A model generated the notes under the pieces. That model did no database searches. It worked only from the letters and a program-made list of their open reading frames with translations, and was not told where the DNA came from. Below, in pieces: positions 1-6,089 of a stretch of 6,098 nucleotides of DNA. Position numbers and translations under genes: made by a program. Every line of letters begins with the position of its first letter. The first letter of the stretch is position 1. The stretch comes from Acidobacteriaceae bacterium (GTDB lineage: Bacteria > Acidobacteriota > Terriglobia > Terriglobales > Acidobacteriaceae), in assembly GCA_003133425.1 (NCBI GenBank), contig PKXI01000067.1, positions 1 to 6,098 of the forward strand. Reading direction: 5' to 3'.

Positions 1-178
1 AAAGGCGACGCAAAACGACACAATATAACTTGTCCGGAACAGAAAACCGCGGATGCGGACGGCGACGCGCCAAGACCGCAAGCTGCTGCCGCAGGGCTAG
101 GTTTTCAAGAAGGAGATGACGGCGAGAACGAAGCGACCGGATGAACAGAAAGAACAGGAGCCTCAGCAGACACGGCAT
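1..178 (-). CDS. IS transposase, integrase-like (N-terminal part, cut by window edge)
   Basis: This is the first 59 codons of an insertion-sequence transposase of the DDE integrase-core (rve) type, running off the left edge of the window. Translated from ATG at 178, it has a short hydrophobic, leucine-rich start (residues 4-13), then a basic patch RSRR (17-20). Next comes the strongly characteristic stretch LENLALRQQLAVL (24-36), then RRRPHPR and VPDKL (47-51), and it ends LRRL with the first base of a probable Trp codon. I know this N-terminal pattern from integrase-like IS transposases, IS481/IS3-like, that are abundant in soil bacteria including Acidobacteriota. The catalytic DDE residues would lie outside the window. 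No clear Shine-Dalgarno sequence precedes the ATG. The frame stays open upstream, so the start is chosen by resemblance to the family. Whether the gene is intact cannot be judged here. Confidence 0.8.
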   Translation of the reverse strand, partial: MPCLLRLLFFLFIRSLRSRRHLLLENLALRQQLAVLARRRPHPRFSVPDKLYCVVLRRL

Positions 179-292
179 GGATGGGTTATACCAAAGAAAG
201 CATGGTGGAAATCCCGCCAAATGTGGTTCGAGATAGGGATGTTCCCCAACTCTCTTTACTGTTAAGAATCGCGCACAACTCGCACCGATGAT

Positions 293-308
293 ATTTTGGC
301 GAGGCACA
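293..308 (+). repeat. Left copy of a 16-base inverted repeat
   Basis: ATTTTGGCGAGGCACA on the plus strand matches the reverse complement of 6082-6097 at 15 of 16 positions; the one difference is G at 304 against A. The two copies are about 5.8 kb apart and bracket all the complete genes. They could be element ends or chance. The copy lies between the end of topB-recQ and the IS transposase start. Confidence 0.45.
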
Positions 309-373
309 ATATCGAACCTGGGTTGTACGCGGAACACTATCGGATGAAATCGATGGGCTGTTCGGCACTCGTA

Positions 374-3300
374 TCAACGCGAGCCCGCGATCAAACTATA
401 GATGCGTGGACCGTATTTTTGTACGATGCTGATCCCAATTCCTGGCACAGCCAGCAGCTCCGCATCGTTTTGGGGGCAGGTCGTAGCAATACCTCGCAGC
501 GCCCTGTCGCCAAAGATCCGAAATGCCGGAATATTTCTGCGCTTTGCCTCGCTCAGGCGCCAGGCACGCAATACCTGCTCAACGCCAATCTGACTCTCCG
601 GTTCGGACGCAACTGCTCGTGTATTGCCCTTCCCGGATTGCGTTCGAGCGGTGGAGATCTGAGACCCCTTGGACTTTCCGGGTTTCTTCTTGAGTTTGCG
701 TTTAGCAACCGACCGTTGAGCATCCTTCATAACGAAGAGCACCGACGTAGTCTGGTTGGCAGCTCGCCCGGCTGGAGTAAGACTGACGGTGCGGTAGGGA
801 ATCTGTTTGCCTTGCTTTTCGAACACGGCATCGGCAAACGTTAGGAGTTCTGCCCGGGCCATGGCTCCTAAAACCTCTTCGAAGTTGTCCCGGCTGATCT
901 CATTTCCTGGATAAAGCTCCGCGTAAAGCTTGCCGGTCGATTTGGTGCGGACCGACTGCATGACGCTCAACACTCGATAGAGGGCCCCTCGCTCCAGCTC
1001 TGTTGCGTTTCGGAATCTTTGGGCAACGCATTTGGCCGGGGCACAGAAATCGCACACGCCACAAGCGGTAGCTCCGTCCGATGTATCGCCAAAGTGCCGA
1101 ACAAGAGACATCATGCGGCATTGATTGCTCTCCGCGAAGCGAATCATCTGGTCGACCTGCGCCCGTTTTTGTTCTCCCTGCAGGATGTACGACGGACGCC
1201 AAAGCCCGCCGCCCTGGCTTACATTCTCTGCAAAGTCGAGGACGGCACCTTTATGAATCCAAAGTTTCTCGATAGTCTTGTCGAAAAGTTCTTCCTCTAT
1301 GGCCAAGGCTTTGCGGAGCGCCTCCTTAGGTTGCGGTTCTGCCTGAAGGTTTGCGAACACTCGATCCAGCAAGGAAACATCCGGGTAGTCTCGACTGAAG
1401 AAAAAGTCATGAGTGCGCCGGTCTCCGTACGAATGCATGAGAATGGCGCGACTCGGATTTCCGTCGCGTCCGGCGCGGCCAATCTCCTGGTAGTACTCTT
1501 CCAGACTGGCCGGCAGCGCGGTGTGAATTACGGTTCGGACATCCGGCTTGTCGATCCCCATCCCAAATGCCGTGGTTGCCACCATGACATCCAGCTTTCC
1601 CGCCATGAATTCTTCCTGGACTCGCCGCCGCCTCTCGGCATCAAGTCCGGCATGGTAGCTGGCTACGGCAAACTCGCCCGCCCATTCCTCTGCCAAATTG
1701 TCCGCCTGCTTGCGCGTCGGGGCGTACACGATGGCTGGCCGGTGTTTGGCTTCGATTAATATCTCGAGAGCAAGCGGAGGCCGTTGTGAAGGCAAAGCTT
1801 CTACAATTTCAATTCCGATGTTTTCGCGGCGGAAACCATGGATGAAGTGCGTAGGCTCGCTCAAAGCTAGCTGATTTGCGATGTCGTTCTGAACCAGGGG
1901 CGTCGCCGTTGCCGTCAGTGCCAGTACCGGTGCAGGACGAAGGCTTGGCAAATACTGGCCAAGCATCCGATAGTCAGGGCGAAAATCGTGGCCCCATTGG
2001 GATATACAGTGCGCCTCGTCGATCGCGATCAGCGATGGTTTTCGCTTGGCTAGCATTTCAGGAAAGCCCGCCACCCGGAGTCGTTCTGGCGCGATGAAAA
2101 GGAACTGCAACTTTCCACCCAGATATTCGGAACAGACACGGCGGGATGTCTCGCGATCGCGACCTGAATGGATACATTCGACAGCAAAGCCTCGCTCCTT
2201 GAGCTTCAGCATCTGATCGTCCATCAATGCGATGAGTGGACTGATCACGAGAGTGGTCCCGCCGCGTGCCAATCCCGGCAATTGGTAGCAAAGCGACTTG
2301 CCCGAGCCGGTCGGCATGACGAGCAGTGCGTCTTTGCCCGCCGTGACTGCCTGGCAGACGGCTTCCTGATTGGGCCGGAACTTGGAGAAGCCGAATGCGC
2401 TTTGCAGAAGCTCGGTGAGAGTAGCGCCGTTAGAGAAGTTCCATGGGCTTGGGAGATCACGAGAATCGGAGATCTTAGGAGGGGCGGCGACCGAAGCTCG
2501 TTCGACCGGCGAAGTCTGACGAACTTTGCCAACTACGGAACGGACGTATTGACCGATGCCATCCAGAAACGGTTCCACCCGGGATTCGCCGTTATGGATC
2601 TTTTTGAGGAATGCCTCCCACTGGCCGGTCATCGCAGGGCTCTTCACTTCGGGATGAACCACTTCAATGAGATGGATACCCTTTTCCGTTGCCTCCAGGT
2701 TCTTGCCCGTGCGAACTATAAAGCCGCGCTTCAACAGCACTTCGATCGTGGCCGCCCGTGTGGCAGGCGTGCCAAGTCCCGTCTCTTTCATCGCTTCGGA
2801 CAGTTCTCTCTCGTCCAGGCTTTGGCCCGCTGTCTGCATCGCGGTCAGGAGTGTGCCCTCGGTAAATCGCTTCGGGGGCCTGGTCTTCTTTTTCTTTGCT
2901 TCTATATCTCGGACGTCCTGAGGCTGTCCCTTGGCAAGTGTTACGGGCAATACCTGTTCGGCAGTTTCCTCCTCTGCACCGGCTCTGGTATCCCGCATTC
3001 GTCCTTCCGCTCCGATATCAAGCGCCTTCCAACCCATCTGTTGCACGACGGTGCCCGTGGTTCGATAGCGGTCCACAATCTTTCCATTCGTGATTCCCGT
3101 AATCACGGTCGTCACGGACTGGAGGTAATCTTCGTGCCACATCATGAGGAAGCGACGGCAGATCAGGCCGTAAACCTTGCGCTCATCTTCGGCAAGGCGG
3201 ACCTTTTCCGGAGAAACCGCAGTGGGAATGATGGCATGGTGGTCGCTCACTTTCGTGTCGTCGACATACCTCTTTCCCAGCGGGTGCTCTGCTGTCCCTG

Positions 3301-4399
3301 CTGCCAGTTGTTGCGTATAGCTTGAGGAAACTGCGGCGACAATCCATCGGACTGTAGCCGCAACATCGGCTGAGAGATGACGGCTATCCGTTCTTGGATA
3401 GCTGATCAGTTTGTGCCGCTCATAGAGAGCCTGGGCAGTATCAAGGGTCTGTTGTGCGCTGAAGCCGAACAGGCGATTGGCATGCCGCTGCAGTTCTGTA
3501 AGGTCGTAAAGCAGAGGGGGTTGCATCCGCTTCGTCTCTGAAGACAGTGACTCGATCGCCGCTTCCCTGGCATGAGCACGCAGGATAATGAGGTTGGCTT
3601 CCTGGCCATCGGCGGGCAATCGAGATGCGTTCGGCTGAGCCTGGTTGTCCTTGGCCGACTTTGCTTCGGAACGAAACCACGTTCCTTGATAACCTCCCTT
3701 ATTCTGATTTGCCTTTCCCTCAAAGGTCGCGACGACCTCCATGTATTCCTCGCAGACAAAGCTCCTCAGAGTCAGTTCGCGATCGACAATCATCCCGAGA
3801 GTCGGCGTCTGCACCCGCCCGACCGAGAGCTCCTCATTGTAGACAATCGAATAGGCACGCGACAGATTCATGCCAACCAGCCAATCGGCTCTGCTTCGGC
3901 CGCTGGCGGCATCGGCCAATCGATCATACTCACTTGCTGGGCGAAGCTTGTCGAACCCTTTGCGGATGGCGTCCGGAGTCAATGATGAAATCCAAAGTCG
4001 GCTCACGGGCTTTTTGCACTTCGCCGCCTCGTAGATGTAGCGGAAGATCAGTTCTCCCTCTCGCCCAGCGTCGGTCGCACACACGATCCGCGACACCCGT
4101 GCGGAGGTCATGATTTTTCGCACCACTTCAAACTGATCCTTGGTTCTCTCGTAGACAACCAGCGGCCACTCGACGGGCAAGATCGGCAGTTGATCGAAGC
4201 GCCACTGCCGCCATTCGGGGTTAATCTCGTGAGGTTGAGCCAGGGAAACCAGGTGTCCAATCGCCCACGTTACAACATAGCCGTTTCCCTCGATATAGCC
4301 CTTGCCTCGCTGGTTGGCTCCGAGAACACGGGCAATGTCTTGGGCGACCGAAGGCTTCTCAGCGAGAACCGCAATGGCACTGGATTCGCTTGCTTTCAT
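374..4399 (-). CDS. DNA topoisomerase III - RecQ helicase fusion protein
   Basis: A single 1341-residue frame carries two complete enzymes. The N-terminal part is a type IA topoisomerase of the TopB kind. It has a Toprim domain (about 8-140) with AEKPSVA (Glu14, Lys15) and TDAGREGE (Asp110, Glu114). SVGRVQTPT follows at 192-200, the DNA-cleaving tyrosine is Tyr334 in ISYPRTDS, then HHAIIPT at 387-393 and GLGTPATRA at 541-549. A linker (about 625-655) leads into RecQ. RecQ motif 0 is around FRPNQ (674-678), Walker A is PTGSGKS with Lys701, and DEAH is 794-797. LTATAT is at 828-833 and QEIGRAGRDG at 971-980. The RQC zinc cysteines are 1094, 1113, 1116 and 1119. A winged helix (about 1128-1225), a lysine-rich linker (about 1225-1262) and an HRDC domain (about 1272-1338) complete it. 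The length roughly equals E. coli TopB plus RecQ. It should pass single strands through cleaved DNA while unwinding with ATP, acting in recombination intermediate dissolution and decatenation. The ATG at 4399 was chosen over an in-frame start at 4522 because of its ribosome binding site and because the longer form would overlap the upstream gene. Confidence 0.95.
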   Translation of the reverse strand: MKASESSAIAVLAEKPSVAQDIARVLGANQRGKGYIEGNGYVVTWAIGHLVSLAQPHEINPEWRQWRFDQLPILPVEWPLVVYERTKDQFEVVRKIMTSARVSRIVCATDAGREGELIFRYIYEAAKCKKPVSRLWISSLTPDAIRKGFDKLRPASEYDRLADAASGRSRADWLVGMNLSRAYSIVYNEELSVGRVQTPTLGMIVDRELTLRSFVCEEYMEVVATFEGKANQNKGGYQGTWFRSEAKSAKDNQAQPNASRLPADGQEANLIILRAHAREAAIESLSSETKRMQPPLLYDLTELQRHANRLFGFSAQQTLDTAQALYERHKLISYPRTDSRHLSADVAATVRWIVAAVSSSYTQQLAAGTAEHPLGKRYVDDTKVSDHHAIIPTAVSPEKVRLAEDERKVYGLICRRFLMMWHEDYLQSVTTVITGITNGKIVDRYRTTGTVVQQMGWKALDIGAEGRMRDTRAGAEEETAEQVLPVTLAKGQPQDVRDIEAKKKKTRPPKRFTEGTLLTAMQTAGQSLDERELSEAMKETGLGTPATRAATIEVLLKRGFIVRTGKNLEATEKGIHLIEVVHPEVKSPAMTGQWEAFLKKIHNGESRVEPFLDGIGQYVRSVVGKVRQTSPVERASVAAPPKISDSRDLPSPWNFSNGATLTELLQSAFGFSKFRPNQEAVCQAVTAGKDALLVMPTGSGKSLCYQLPGLARGGTTLVISPLIALMDDQMLKLKERGFAVECIHSGRDRETSRRVCSEYLGGKLQFLFIAPERLRVAGFPEMLAKRKPSLIAIDEAHCISQWGHDFRPDYRMLGQYLPSLRPAPVLALTATATPLVQNDIANQLALSEPTHFIHGFRRENIGIEIVEALPSQRPPLALEILIEAKHRPAIVYAPTRKQADNLAEEWAGEFAVASYHAGLDAERRRRVQEEFMAGKLDVMVATTAFGMGIDKPDVRTVIHTALPASLEEYYQEIGRAGRDGNPSRAILMHSYGDRRTHDFFFSRDYPDVSLLDRVFANLQAEPQPKEALRKALAIEEELFDKTIEKLWIHKGAVLDFAENVSQGGGLWRPSYILQGEQKRAQVDQMIRFAESNQCRMMSLVRHFGDTSDGATACGVCDFCAPAKCVAQRFRNATELERGALYRVLSVMQSVRTKSTGKLYAELYPGNEISRDNFEEVLGAMARAELLTFADAVFEKQGKQIPYRTVSLTPAGRAANQTTSVLFVMKDAQRSVAKRKLKKKPGKSKGSQISTARTQSGKGNTRAVASEPESQIGVEQVLRAWRLSEAKRRNIPAFRIFGDRALRGIATTCPQNDAELLAVPGIGISIVQKYGPRIYSLIAGSR

Positions 4400-4403
4400 T
4401 TGT

Positions 4404-4409
4404 CCCCTT
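4404..4409 (-). promoter_or_regulatory. Ribosome binding site that fixes the fusion gene start
   Basis: On the minus strand AAGGGG lies four bases before the ATG at 4399. This supports initiation at MKASESSA, directly before the first topoisomerase motif. The upstream in-frame ATG at 4522 would add 41 residues without family resemblance and would overlap the preceding gene by 56 bases. Confidence 0.75.
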
Positions 4410-4466
4410 AGGCTACGCGACCAGGCCGTGGGTGGCCCTTCCCCGACGTACTCGTTCAACAGCGCG

Positions 4467-4925
4467 TTAGGTGTTTGGTGTATCCCAATGCGGGAGTGGA
4501 TCGCGTTCGCGCAGCGTCTCAAGAAGCGGCCAGCAATTACCGCCCAGCAGGTCTGTCAGAAAGTTGTACATCCATGTGACTGCGTCTTTGTTGAGCAGCT
4601 TCATCTCATCGTCGGAGATCCTGGCAAGCCGATTCCAGGGAATCTCTCCGTAGGGCGACGTCACCACGATGTCAGTTCCGTCGCCGGTCTTCGAAGACGG
4701 GAAAGTCCCGGCGTGAATGTCTTCCAGACGGCTGCGGAAGCCGGATTCGACAATCTGTTTTGCGAGTCGCTGCCGGACCAGATCATTCGCGAGGAGTTCT
4801 TGTGTGCGCCGAAGCCGTTCCTCTTTCGGAATGGTGTTGGTGTGTTCACCGAGTTGGCGACGAAGCTGATTCCCGGACTGCTTTCCAGGCTTCGTTACAG
4901 ACGGCCTTGTTTGTAGGTTGTGCAT
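4467..4925 (-). CDS. Hypothetical protein, 152 residues, upstream of topB-recQ
   Basis: I do not recognise this protein. It has no signal peptide and no membrane segment. The N-terminal 30 residues are polar and basic (TRPSVTKPGKQ, NQLRRQLG). Residues about 33-70 look helical and highly charged (PKEERLRRTQELLANDLVRQ). The middle is Gly/Thr/Ser-rich around GDGTDIVVTSPYGE, and the end contains IPWNRLARISDDE and AVTWMYNFLTDLLGG, which look like a folded C-terminal unit with two tryptophans. The ATG at 4925 is preceded by GAGGG five bases upstream, and a stop codon lies nine codons upstream in frame, so no other ATG start is available. It ends 67 bases before the topB-recQ start with no terminator visible between, suggesting co-transcription. 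It is in a different frame from the fusion gene, so it is not a broken piece of it. A role as an accessory factor for the fusion enzyme is only a guess from position. Confidence 0.65.
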   Translation of the reverse strand: MHNLQTRPSVTKPGKQSGNQLRRQLGEHTNTIPKEERLRRTQELLANDLVRQRLAKQIVESGFRSRLEDIHAGTFPSSKTGDGTDIVVTSPYGEIPWNRLARISDDEMKLLNKDAVTWMYNFLTDLLGGNCWPLLETLRERDPLPHWDTPNT

Positions 4926-5130
4926 GTGAGCCCTCAGAGAGCAATGGATTCATCGTCATGTGGCCAGACTTTTTTAAGGAGGCGAGGCGCAAGCCAACCC
5001 GGATGCGGACGCAAGGCTCCAACAGTGTGCAGCAAATTCGTGGAAGGTAACGATTGTCTTCGTCCGCTTGAGTATCCTGTTCATATTGCCTCGGAATCAC
5101 CAAACCATCCTAGCGGCCTTGACACCCATG

Positions 5131-5145
5131 CCGGCCCCTGGCCGG
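5131..5145. repeat. GC-rich hairpin CCGGCC-CCT-GGCCGG
   Basis: A perfect 6-bp stem with a 3-base loop lies downstream of the toxin-antitoxin pair and upstream of the unknown gene. No T-tract follows on either strand, so it is not a classic intrinsic terminator. It could slow read-through, act as a protein site, or be chance in GC-rich DNA. Confidence 0.35.
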
Positions 5146-5232
5146 AGGGATGCATTCCGTCAAGTAGACGACAACTTCATCCCGAATAGGAGCGGGATCG
5201 GTTTCCATCCCCTTCCGGGTGTCAGGGCCAAC

Positions 5233-5245
5233 CGGCATTTTGCCG
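5233..5245. repeat. Small hairpin CGGCA-TTT-TGCCG after the antitoxin gene
   Basis: A perfect 5-bp stem with a 3-base loop begins about 40 bases after the antitoxin stop on the minus strand. It is weak and lacks a following T-run, so a terminator role is doubtful. Confidence 0.2.
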
Positions 5246-5284
5246 AGTGCCCGACTGTCGCGCTGACAAGAGCCGCTGATAGCA

Positions 5285-5653
5285 TCATCGTGCCTTGGCC
5301 ACAGCCCTCCCACTCGCCGGCCGGACCCGGGACGGACGCTTCTTAGTCGTTGGCGCCAAGGTCTCGATAACGAAGTCCCCATCCGGGAACACCGCTCGCA
5401 ACTCCAGTTGGCCTCCGAGAGCGCCGACATATTCCCGCAGCGTGCTCAAGAGGAAATCGGACTGCTTCTCCATACGGGAGACGGCTCCCTGGGCAATATT
5501 GAGTCTCTCGGCGATCGCAACCTGTGTTTGCTGGCGCGCCTGGCGCAGCTTGTGAAAGCCGATGCGCTCGAGTTCGGCGTCCGCTTCCCGCTTCAGATTC
5601 GCGCGAATCTCGGGAGAGGACTTGTGCTTTAGATCGTTCCACTTGATAGCCAT
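5285..5653 (-). CDS. XRE-family antitoxin (HigA-like)
   Basis: This 122-residue DNA-binding antitoxin pairs with the toxin encoded just upstream. A charged N-terminal helix region (residues 1-32) leads to a Cro/C1-type helix-turn-helix at about 34-87. Key pieces are LRQARQQTQ, AIAERLNIAQ and GAVSRMEKQ, followed by LSTLREYVGALGG and LELRAVFPDGDFVIE (83-97), an ending typical of XRE antitoxins that accompany Gp49-type toxins. The C-terminal 20 residues are Lys/Arg-rich and probably disordered. The ATG at 5653 has a strong ribosome binding site, AAGGAG, nine bases upstream at 5663-5668. The gene lies 45 bases after the toxin stop and so should be co-transcribed, with its own strong translation start giving antitoxin excess. 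By family knowledge it neutralises the toxin and, with it, represses the shared promoter. The pairing is certain in kind; the specific higA name is not assigned. Confidence 0.9.
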   Translation of the reverse strand: MAIKWNDLKHKSSPEIRANLKREADAELERIGFHKLRQARQQTQVAIAERLNIAQGAVSRMEKQSDFLLSTLREYVGALGGQLELRAVFPDGDFVIETLAPTTKKRPSRVRPASGRAVAKAR

Positions 5654-5662
5654 ACCGTTGCA

Positions 5663-5668
5663 CTCCTT
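5663..5668 (-). promoter_or_regulatory. Strong ribosome binding site of the antitoxin
   Basis: AAGGAG on the minus strand lies nine bases before the antitoxin ATG. The toxin gene has no comparable site, and this difference would favour antitoxin synthesis over toxin from one transcript. Confidence 0.7.
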
Positions 5669-5698
5669 TGCATTGCTGTGGGTACGGGTATCCCCGCG

Positions 5699-6046
5699 CT
5701 ATTTCTTGATCGTTCTCAGGTGTTCTTCGTAAATGGCGTCCGCTTTCGGCACCATCTTTTCGTACCAGCGTTCATCGCCCGTCTTATCTCCCCCGAGCAG
5801 CAGCAATGCCACACGGATAGGATCGAAGGCGTAAAGGACGCGATATGGCCGCCCTTCGTGCTGGATTCTCAACTCCCGCATGTGGCTGAATTTCGAATCC
5901 TTGATGCCAGTGCTCTGGGGATAGCCAAGAGACGGCCCAGCCTCCATCAGCATGAGTACCACGCGCTCGACACTGTTCTGTTCAGGCTCTGAGAGGTTTT
6001 CATACCAGGCCTTGAACTCGTCAGAGACCTCTACCTCATATGCCAT
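5699..6046 (-). CDS. RelE/HigB-type toxin (Gp49-like family)
   Basis: This 115-residue protein belongs to the RelE/ParE superfamily, in the phage Gp49-like HigB branch. Proteins of this branch are usually ribosome-dependent mRNA endonucleases that arrest growth. The N-terminus reads MAYEVEVSDEFKAWY, followed by the helical stretch SEPEQNSVERVV. The toxin core follows with MRELRIQ (56-62), GRPYRVLYAFDP (65-76), GGDKTGDERWYEKM (85-98) and KADAIYEEHL at 101-110. The basic residues Arg57, Arg60, Arg66, Arg69 and Lys88 are those usually conserved. I chose ATG at 6046 because family members start just before this beta strand; a TTG at 6094 would add 16 unrelated residues. No Shine-Dalgarno sequence is visible, suggesting weak or leaderless translation. 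It is the first gene of a toxin-antitoxin operon; the antitoxin follows after 45 bases. It appears intact. Confidence 0.9.
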   Translation of the reverse strand: MAYEVEVSDEFKAWYENLSEPEQNSVERVVLMLMEAGPSLGYPQSTGIKDSKFSHMRELRIQHEGRPYRVLYAFDPIRVALLLLGGDKTGDERWYEKMVPKADAIYEEHLRTIKK

Positions 6047-6089
6047 AGATGTAATATACCATGAAAGTGATAATAGAGACCTGTGTCTC
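6023..6089 (-). promoter_or_regulatory. Candidate promoter and operator of the toxin-antitoxin operon
   Basis: The region holds a perfect hyphenated palindrome, GAGAC-CTGT-GTCTC, at 6076-6089. A repeat of its left part, AGAGACCT, occurs at 6023-6030 and 6075-6082, 52 bases apart or about five helical turns. The downstream copy lies within the toxin coding start. On the minus strand two AT-rich hexamers could be -10 elements, TATTAT at 6075-6070 and TATATT at 6058-6053. No convincing -35 was found for either. Binding by the toxin-antitoxin complex would be expected from the family but is inferred. Confidence 0.35.

Larger units (their letters stand above)
1..308 (-). mobile_element. Left-edge insertion sequence, 5' part (boundary uncertain)
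   Basis: The transposase fragment implies that an insertion sequence occupies the left edge and continues outside. Its 5' end should lie between the transposase start (178) and the end of the topB-recQ gene (374). On the minus strand the stretch beginning at 308 reads TGTGCCTCGCCAAAAT. It starts with TGT, as IS481-type ends often do, and it reappears almost exactly at the right edge of the window, so 308 is proposed as the boundary. No target-site duplication can be tested because the other end is not in the window. The 195 bases between the transposase ATG and the fusion gene contain no other gene I can support. Confidence 0.4.
4926..5284. other. Intergenic stretch without a convincing gene
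   Basis: These 359 bases separate the antitoxin end from the 152-residue gene. A minus-strand frame is open from inside the antitoxin to a TAG at 5110-5112, and again from a TTG at 5103 in the same frame. Neither piece has a ribosome binding site or family resemblance. Two short hairpins occur, at 5131-5145 and 5233-5245, without T-runs. The promoter of the unknown gene and topB-recQ should lie here on the minus strand, but I see no good -35/-10 pair. No tRNA was seen. Confidence 0.5.

Noticed and set aside
116..265. Plus-strand 49-residue frame next to AAGAAGGAG
   Set aside because: The purine run directly abuts the ATG, leaving no spacing, and the frame is largely antisense to the well-supported transposase start.
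186..377. Minus-strand 63-residue frame whose TTG start overlaps the stop of the fusion gene
   Set aside because: The overlap hinted at coupled translation, but the product is Ser/Thr-rich noise with no ribosome binding site and it runs into the presumed IS end.
296..3325. Long plus-strand frames at 296-844, 1019-1759 and 2168-3325
   Set aside because: They lie antisense to the topB-recQ gene, carry no recognisable motifs, and are rich in Arg, Ser, Cys and His, as shadow frames usually are.
4400..4522. A 41-residue N-terminal extension of the topoisomerase-helicase from an upstream ATG
   Set aside because: It lacks family resemblance, overlaps the upstream gene by 56 bases, and a good ribosome binding site points to ATG 4399.
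4975..5050. Plus-strand AAGGAGG near 4976 that looks like a strong ribosome binding site
   Set aside because: No start codon lies at usable spacing, and no plausible plus-strand protein follows.
4846..5430. Minus-strand frames 5430-5110 and 5103-4846, in the same frame and separated by one TAG
   Set aside because: They overlap the antitoxin and the 152-residue gene, lack ribosome binding sites and show no family similarity. A decayed gene remains possible, so it is mentioned in the intergenic entry.
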